From Chromera velia (taxonomy: Eukaryota; Sar; Chromeraceae), in NCBI GenBank assembly GCA_018398765.1, contig JAHBMJ010001530.1, positions 1 to 24,198 of the forward strand: a DNA stretch of 24,198 nucleotides, read 5' to 3'. A model generated the notes under the pieces. It had not been told where the DNA came from. It worked only from the letters and a program-made list of their open reading frames with translations, and made no database searches. The translations under genes were made by a program, and so were the position numbers. Position 1 is the stretch's first letter; every line of letters starts with the position of its first letter. Positions 18,374-24,198 of the stretch are shown here, piece after piece.

Positions 18374-19018
18374 GAGGGGGAGATCGGCCGGTGAGGGAGT
18401 TAGTGCAGGGACGACGATTTTGACCGAAAAACCGAAGAAGAAGAGGAAGAATGAAGCAAAGAGAGAAAGAAAAAACGTGGGAGAGAGAAGCGACTGAAAC
18501 CCGTACAAGTAGAAAAGCCCTCCCCGCTCCTTCACGCCGGGTAAACGAGAGAGGAAGGAGGGACGTGAGACAGACGGGGCAGGTAGACACACGGGGAGGC
18601 TAAGAGACAGACACACCGATGTCCGAAGAGGAGAGAAGAGTGGGGGCAAGAGACAGACAGAAAAAAATAGATGCGTCGAGCACGGACAAACGGACTGACT
18701 GACTGACAAGCATCCCATCCATCCTATAGGACTGCGTGTGTCTCAGCAGTCGGGTTCTATTTTTGTACGGCGGTGCAGCAGGCATGACGGACACGCACTG
18801 TCTACATTAATCAAAAAGGAGAGCCAGCCAAGCAGCCCCCACGGGAGCGCTAGAATCAAACGCACGCACCAAATCTTTACAAGAGGAGCCGATGGCTGCA
18901 GACACACAACATGCAGAGCCGACTAAGCTCACAGGGGGAGAGGGAGGCAACGCCTTCTTTCTCTCTTCCTTGCATACTTACTTTTTTTCTTTCTTCGTTC
19001 CATCCGTCCACTCTGCAG

Positions 19019-19579
19019 GGTTCCGTTCAGACACACGAAAGAAGCAAGTACGGCAAGCAGGGAGCTGTAAGTAGACATCCACTGTCATCAACACCCAACC
19101 CCAACACACGACACCAAATGAGAATCTTCGCTCCCTTCTCTAACACACACACGACACGGTCTTATTTTCGAAAAAATCCAGTGCTGCCTCTCACTATTTC
19201 TACAAAGGAATTTTCCCTTACACCGTTGCCCTCTTCGCTCTCGCTTCTTTCCGTCCCCCACTCTCTCACTTGGGCACTTTTTTGTCAGAACAACACGTCT
19301 GTCTCTCCCTCTCTCTCTCCCTCTCTCTCTCTTTTTCGTGTCTTCGTTTCTTCCCCCACCGACTGTCTCACCTTTTCACTGTATCAGAGCCAAAAGAAAG
19401 GTGAGAGTCGAAAGGTTGGCTTGGAAAACCGCGAACCAGTGAGTTTCGTCAGCCAGTCTGTCAGTCAGACATCAAAAACGAACAAGAAAGGCGAGGCGCC
19501 TCATTACAACCACCCACAAAGCACATATTCACACAGGCAGACCATCAGGCAAGACAGCGTTAGCGTCGGATTAAGTTAA
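19019..19579 (+). CDS. Candidate two-exon plus-strand 3' gene end
   Basis: Exon 19019-19066 (48 nt) lies between CACTCTGCAG and a GTAAGT donor. Exon 19388-19579 follows CACTGTATCAG and ends at TAA. Both are phase 0, giving GSVQTHERSKYGKQGA then SQKKGESRKVGLENREPVSF and a Ser/Gln-rich tail. The intron is 321 nt and pyrimidine-rich. No upstream exon could be joined and no domain is recognised. Alternative minus-strand exons are possible nearby. Confidence 0.3.
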   Translation, partial: GSVQTHERSKYGKQGAVSRHPLSSTPNPNTRHQMRIFAPFSNTHTTRSYFRKNPVLPLTISTKEFSLTPLPSSLSLLSVPHSLTWALFCQNNTSVSPSLSPSLSLFRVFVSSPTDCLTFSLYQSQKKGESRKVGLENREPVSFVSQSVSQTSKTNKKGEAPHYNHPQSTYSHRQTIRQDSVSVGLS

Positions 19580-19623
19580 GCGGGGTAAACGAAAAACACC
19601 GCACAAAACAAACAAACCTTTCT

Positions 19624-19848
19624 TCATTTACCCAATCCAACAATTTTCACCCAAGAAGGAGGACTCTCTTGAATCTCGAAGATGCTTCCTTTTTCTTTCT
19701 TTTTCACTTCGCTGCTTTCTGTCGTTTTGATTTGCAACACATGTGCCCTCCCTGACTGTCTGTGGGACTGAAGGGGAAGCGAGGCAGTCAGCAGAGACGA
19801 GACAGCCTTCGTAAGCACGTGAACGAGGGTAACTGTTTCTTCCCTCAT
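19624..19848 (-). CDS. Candidate minus-strand open frame
   Basis: An ATG at 19848 opens 74 codons with balanced composition (MREETVTLVHVLTKAVSSLL, later GSIFEIQESPPSWVKIVGLG). It ends at a TGA that overlaps a possible GTAAAT donor. A good acceptor (CCCATCCAAG) lies shortly upstream on the same strand. A second minus frame through the same DNA is also open, so the frame is uncertain. Confidence 0.25.
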   Translation of the reverse strand: MREETVTLVHVLTKAVSSLLTASLPLQSHRQSGRAHVLQIKTTESSEVKKKEKGSIFEIQESPPSWVKIVGLGK

Positions 19849-20616
19849 CTCTCTCTACAGTTGCCTGTTCGTTCTTGGATGGGAAGGAAAGAGGGAGAGA
19901 GAGAGGACAAGAAGCTGCTAATTCCGGCTGCTGTTTTTCTTCCTTCCTTACTGCAGGCTTACTGGACCGTGCGCAATCTTGCGCTTGCTTCTCTCTAGCT
20001 CTCCTTCTTGTTCGTCTAGCTGTCTCTCTGTCCGGAAGATGAGAGAGACGGAATCTGATGAACACCTCAGTCAGCTGGAGGACAGCACAGGGGTTCGTTC
20101 TCTCGGACAAATTACCAGTCAAGTCCATGGTCGAGCCAGCATGGTTGAGCCAGGAAGAATGCACGAGAGGGCTTGGGTGTGTCTTTGTTGTTGACGGAGA
20201 GACTGACCTGGGACGTCTTTTCTCTCTCTGTCTGGTGTGACAGAAGTCTTCTCTCTCTCCTTCTCTCTCTCTGTGCATGATGCGTGTATGCCCTTTCAGT
20301 CCTTCGTCCCCCCCTTGCAGCTGCCGTCTCCGCCTTCTCTCTGTTCGCAACCGAAACCGGTCGTGCGTTTCCCTTTTCAGCGACAGTTTCTGTGCCTTTC
20401 AACTTTTCTGACATTTTTCGTTCTTGCCCTCTTTTCTCTGCCGACCCGGGCACCTGTTTTACCGTTCTACTTCCTCTCGCGGCCAGCGAAAAAAACCTCC
20501 CTCCTTTCCTTCACCTATAGAAAAAACCTTTCCCTTTTGCCTTCATGCATTCAGAGAAAAATAGTGATCCTCAAATAAAAAAACATACCCAGAAACTCCT
20601 CCCATTCCTTTGTACA

Positions 20617-20658
20617 GCCAACCAACCAACCAACCAACCAACCAACCAACCAACCAAC
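20617..20658. repeat. (CCAA)n microsatellite
   Basis: About ten CCAA units. Confidence 0.95.
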
Positions 20659-21011
20659 GGAGCGCTCTGTCTTTCTACACGACCAACGGACACACCCACC
20701 CGCCTATTCACCAACTGACGATATGGAAGGAGTTGGATGGACGGATTTTGGCTTCTCCAAAACAAAAGAAAGGAAGAAAAAGACTTTGTGAAGAGACGCA
20801 AATGCCCACGCGCCACCTCCTGTCTCGTCTGTCTGGTCTATCAAGAAAGACAAAAGGCAAACGAAAAAGAATGACTAACAGACAAAAAGGACATTCGGAA
20901 AAGGACCCCAAAAAACCAAAAACCCTGCATGCGGACCTTTCCCTCCCTCCATCGAATTTGCATCCATCCTTCCATCCTGCATGTCTTTTTTGTCCGTTCA
21001 ACTGTTGCCAG

Positions 21012-21047
21012 GGCCTCCCTGTCTACATCCGTTCCCCGAATGCACAG
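21012..21047 (+). CDS. Candidate plus-strand 36-nt microexon
   Basis: Bounded by TTCAACTGTTGCCAG and CAG/GTTGAAG; phase 0 reading GLPVYIRSPNAQ. The pyrimidine tract is strong. The minus strand is also open here, so this is weak on its own. Confidence 0.2.
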
Positions 21048-21839
21048 GTTGAAGTTCAGAGTCATACACACACGCATCATTATCATTGTACGTACGGTTG
21101 CGCCTCCTTTGTCTCTCTTCTCACACCCGCCTGCTCTCTTCCACGAGAGCAAAGGCGCTTGACGAAGAGAGAGAAACTGATCGGAAAAGGAAAGAGGGGA
21201 AGGCAGGAGGGGAGCTCGGAAGGAATTCTTCCTGTCTTCCAACTGCACAAACGCTCCCACTCCCGTCTTCATCTCTTCTCCTCTGTTCTCTCTGACTTTG
21301 ATCCCTCCCTCAACACATGATGATGTCGAATGAATGAATGGATCCTTCTTTCCCTCCTTTGATCCCCTTTCTTTTGTTTGACCTTTTTCACCGACTTCTT
21401 TCATTCTTTACATCGTTCGCACGCACGGGTGAGTGAAGCACTGACCATGCGAACCACCAAAAGGCAAGAGGAGGGGAGCAGAGAACACGAAACCACAGCA
21501 ATACACGACAAAAGCACAAAGAAGAGAATAGTAGAGAAAGGTTTCGGAAGAGAGGAGAACTAACATGCAACGCACATGCACCTACACACGTAGACAAGGG
21601 ACAGGCAGCACCCAATTCATTTCTTCCTTCCTTCCTTCCTTCCTACACGCCTCGATCGTCGCCCTTCCTTCCTGCCTTCCTTCCTTCTTGCCTCTGATTT
21701 CTTTCTAAGCCCGTCCTTGAGGGCTTGAGAAATGAGAGAGAAAGTTGGGATTCAATCAGTTCTCTCAAACTCTCTCTCCTCTTTCTTTCCTTCCATCCTT
21801 CCTTCATCCGTTTTCTACACACAAGACGCAAAAAGCGTT

Positions 21840-21873
21840 TAGTCAGTCAGTCAGTCAGTCAGTCAGTCAGTCA
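21840..21873. repeat. (CAGT)n microsatellite
   Basis: Eight CAGT units. Confidence 0.95.
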
Positions 21874-21984
21874 ATTAGCAACTGTCACATTCAGGAAGGA
21901 ACATCAAAAAAAGGGGGCATCCTGTCGCTTTTCCCTCTGCATGTCTCTCTGTGTGCGTGTCTATCCGTTCAGTCTGTCGGTCTG

Positions 21985-24003
21985 TCATCCTGGTGAGGAC
22001 ACCCCCCAAGATGACGACCCGCTCTGTTGTACGGACTTCAGGGGCGCTCCTTTTGTTTGGGGCTGCCCCCTCTGTCCCTGCTCATTCACTTGCTGCACGT
22101 CTACAGATATTCCTACTGACCCACTTCCACCTTCTCCTCCTGTGTGGGTGCTTCCAGACGGCAGGGGCCACTGGGCTGCACGCCGCAAAGGTTCATTCCC
22201 CTGTCCTTCTCCCCAAGACGCTGATATTCGCTGCTCCTCCTCTCCTTCTGCACAAGCGGGCATCACCCCTGACGCCCCCGCCTCCCAGGCCTGCTGCATC
22301 CCTGCTGGGCCTGTATCTGCACCCCCATTCCGCATTATGGGACGCTGTGAAGGGGGGCTCTGCTGATTCGGATTCAGCATCTCCAGAGGGAACGGAAACG
22401 CAGGGGCGGGGGGGACTGAACCTCCACCACCCGCCGAAGGATGAACTCCCTGCTGCTGTGGCTGCCCCCCCTCGCCCCCCATCCCCCTTGAGCTTTCAGG
22501 AGGGGGGGGGCTGTCTCTGAAGATTGAGGGGATCCAGTCAAATTGGCTCTCGTCAGGTTGGAGGTTCGCCTCCTCTGCATTCATCCCCCCCGTCTGTCGG
22601 GGCTGTGTCTGAAGGAGCCGGGACCCTGCCTGAACACGCGAGTTGCTGCTAGGGGTTGGGAAGGGAAACCCCCCGCCTGCACGTGCAGGGGTCGATACGG
22701 CAGACAGATCGGCAGAGGGACCACCGACGTTGGATGTGTCAACCATCGGAGGGGGGGTCGGGCAGAACGGTGCCATCCCCCCCTGCTGCTGTTGGTGACT
22801 CTGTATACCCCCCTGCTGCTGCTGCTGTTGAGTCTGATTTCGAAGCACCTGCATCCATTCAGGAGACCCATTCATATCAGCTGTGCGCGCTCTCAATACA
22901 GCGCCTCCCCCTCCTGCGGAACCAGCATTTGAACCAGCAGCAGCAGCATTCAACTGAAGAGCTCTATCAACAGACGCAAGATGGGGCTGGACATCGTCGG
23001 ATCCTCCCATGGGGGGGGCAGAGTGTGCGAGTGCAAAATTGGGGAAGGCCAAACGGGAGTGGAGGGAGGAGGGGCCCAACACAGCCGCAGACCCTCTGCC
23101 GGCTCCCTGCACAGGGGTGAGCAACGGAAAGGCCAATGGGTAAGCGAACCCCCCCCCCTCAACAAAAACGGGCAAAGAGCCCCTTCCATGATCCTGAGAG
23201 GTTTCTTGAGCCGTCCCTCTGGAGGGGGTTGGGGGTAAAGGCCCGGGTCCGGATGACGATGAAGAGGGAGCGGTGGCTTGCATCAGGCGGGGGGGACGGG
23301 GTCCCATTCGGCCCTCTGTTATCCACTCCCACCCTCCAGCGGCTCCACCCATCATCATCATACCCCCCCTCCCTCCTCCTCGTCCTGCTCCACGCCCACC
23401 CCCTGCACCTCCTCCGCTCATGCCTCCTGCAGCAGCAGCAGCAGCAGCTGTGGAGGCCGAGACTTCTGCTTCTCCCGTCTCTGCCAAACCCTCTTCACCT
23501 CCTGCTAACGGCACACCCCGGACAGTATCAACACCAGCACTCATAGATGAGGGCGGACGGCCTCCCTCCAAAATCTCGGCACCTCCCTGCAACTGCAAGT
23601 GGGAGTACAGACCCGCCAGCTCCCCCAGCGCCTGCAGAGACTGCTGCTGTTGCAACTGCAGCTGCTGCTCTGATATTCCCCCCCCCCCTCCTGTAACGAG
23701 AGAAGACGGCATCGCTTGAGGGTCCCTCTCCCCGCCTATTCTACCCCCTTTCTGGTCTCCTTGCATTCCAAACATGGAGACAGGAAGAGACGCGAAGGGA
23801 CGCTGACCAGCTGCCCCTTGGTAGGCCCCACTCAGATCATCTCTGCTGGAGCTTGAGGGTACCTGCTGTTGCTGCTGCTGCTGGGGGTGGAGACGGCTAT
23901 GGTCAGGCTGCAGGGACGGGGACAAAAGGGATGCAGAAGATTCGCCGTCCCTATCTGTGGACTCTTGGATGCTTAAGGATCCTGGTTGATCCGCGGCTGT
24001 CAT
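21985..24003 (-). CDS. Gln/Gly/Ser/Pro-rich low-complexity protein
   Basis: A continuous frame of about 672 residues starts at the first ATG (24003, A at -3, reading MTAADQPGSLSIQES) and ends at TGA 21985. The frame extends about 36 codons further upstream without ATG. Poly-Gln runs of 4-7, a Gln/Leu-rich helix-like stretch (ISEQQLQLQQQQSLQALGEL), poly-Ala and Gly/Arg-rich segments, an MMMM run and several Pro-rich stretches alternate. Short less-biased segments such as DESQFDWIPSIFRDSP and SPEWMQVLRNQ may be conserved motifs. No folded domain is recognised. Composition suits a disordered transcriptional or RNA-associated protein, but that is inference. The C-terminus (WGVSSPG) may continue in another exon through an unrecognised donor. 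Antisense frames over the same DNA are shadows. Confidence 0.6.
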   Translation of the reverse strand: MTAADQPGSLSIQESTDRDGESSASLLSPSLQPDHSRLHPQQQQQQQVPSSSSRDDLSGAYQGAAGQRPFASLPVSMFGMQGDQKGGRIGGERDPQAMPSSLVTGGGGGISEQQLQLQQQQSLQALGELAGLYSHLQLQGGAEILEGGRPPSSMSAGVDTVRGVPLAGGEEGLAETGEAEVSASTAAAAAAAGGMSGGGAGGGRGAGRGGGRGGMMMMGGAAGGWEWITEGRMGPRPPRLMQATAPSSSSSGPGPLPPTPSRGTAQETSQDHGRGSLPVFVEGGGFAYPLAFPLLTPVQGAGRGSAAVLGPSSLHSRLAFPNFALAHSAPPMGGSDDVQPHLASVDRALQLNAAAAGSNAGSAGGGGAVLRARTADMNGSPEWMQVLRNQTQQQQQQGGIQSHQQQQGGMAPFCPTPPPMVDTSNVGGPSADLSAVSTPARAGGGFPFPTPSSNSRVQAGSRLLQTQPRQTGGMNAEEANLQPDESQFDWIPSIFRDSPPPPESSRGMGGEGGQPQQQGVHPSAGGGGSVPPAPAFPFPLEMLNPNQQSPPSQRPIMRNGGADTGPAGMQQAWEAGASGVMPACAEGEEEQRISASWGEGQGNEPLRRAAQWPLPSGSTHTGGEGGSGSVGISVDVQQVNEQGQRGQPQTKGAPLKSVQQSGSSSWGVSSPG

Positions 24004-24198
24004 CGTTAGACTCGTTGTCGGTTGGGGGGGGGAGGGGGCGCGTGCGGAATTCGGGGGCGGGGAGAGGGAGAACGAGGGGGGCACGGGTCTTCTGGCGTCT
24101 CCTGTCGTTGAGCTCTCTACAATTTCCCTCTCCCCTTCCTCCTCCTCACCCCTTCTACCTCCCCCCCACCTGCTGTTGCCTCCAAACCCCCCCCCCCC
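24004..24198 (-). promoter_or_regulatory. Upstream region of the Gln-rich gene
   Basis: Purine/G-rich on the gene's strand, probably 5' untranslated. A possible acceptor (AAATTGTAG) lies about 110 bp before the ATG, and CAACAGCAG/GTGGGG could be a donor. The window ends in a run of 13 C. Confidence 0.3.

Larger units (their letters stand above)
14111..21984. other. Low-complexity, strand-biased DNA with unresolved exon signals
   Basis: Nearly 8 kb of alternating pyrimidine-rich and purine-rich tracts with many tetranucleotide and dinucleotide repeats. Splice acceptor-like (Y-tract plus YAG) and donor-like (GTAAGT, GTGAGT) sites occur on both strands, so candidate exons can be built in either direction. 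The better ones are listed separately. No known protein domain was seen. It is probably introns and untranslated DNA of one or more intron-rich genes. Confidence 0.45.

Noticed and set aside
21951-22520. 189-codon plus-strand open frame opposite the Gln-rich gene
   Set aside because: It is the antisense of GC-rich low-complexity codons; the minus frame is longer and has a start with good context.
23273-23719. 148-codon plus-strand Pro/Ser/Ala-rich frame
   Set aside because: Antisense shadow of the Gly/Gln-rich coding sequence.

Overview
The window looks like nuclear DNA of a single-celled eukaryote. It has spliceosomal introns with GTATGT, GTAAGT or GTAAGA donors and YAG acceptors, many microsatellites, an LTR retrotransposon and a glutamine/glycine-rich protein gene. 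No bacterial operons, tRNA or rRNA genes were found. The TGCATGCA motifs, mixed GC content and CT-rich non-coding DNA would suit an alveolate, perhaps a chromerid alga such as Chromera. That assignment is an inference and is not proven here.

Left end, 1-2836: two divergent host genes share an intergenic region of about 860 bp. On the minus strand a spliced gene (exons 946-907, 623-345 and 265-1) runs off the left edge. It has a short Cys/His-rich N-terminus and an acidic, Ala/Ser/Arg-rich continuation. On the plus strand an intronless 343-residue protein (1805-2836) matches the whole motif order of an EAL domain, the cyclic-di-GMP phosphodiesterase fold. The shared region holds an exact 50-bp tandem duplication and five GCATGC cores.

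Middle, about 2840-14110: an AT-rich, repeat-rich block. It contains a C2H2-plus-chromodomain fragment on the minus strand (4589-4903). It also contains a 7.1-kb LTR retrotransposon (4993-12092) with two LTRs, a candidate primer site, a polypurine tract and a gag gene interrupted only by TGA codons, but no recognisable pol. Two later insertions are nested in the element: a 315-bp piece at the polypurine tract and a 350-bp piece inside the 3' LTR. The second carries an exon-intron-like fragment. Further right is a small minus-strand gene (12670-12295) whose splicing completes a C2H2 zinc finger. Related GTGTC palindrome repeats lie near both edges of the block, in partly inverted orientation.

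Right end, 14111-24198: 7.9 kb of pyrimidine/purine-biased low-complexity DNA with many microsatellites. Splice-like exons can be drawn on both strands and I could not resolve a gene model. After it comes a minus-strand open frame (24003-21985) encoding a roughly 672-residue, low-complexity, Gln/Gly/Ser/Pro-rich protein, probably intrinsically disordered.

The best candidates for something under-described are the eukaryotic EAL-like protein, the gag-only LTR element with its TGA pattern and 78-bp leader repeats, and the zinc-finger and chromodomain fragments around it.
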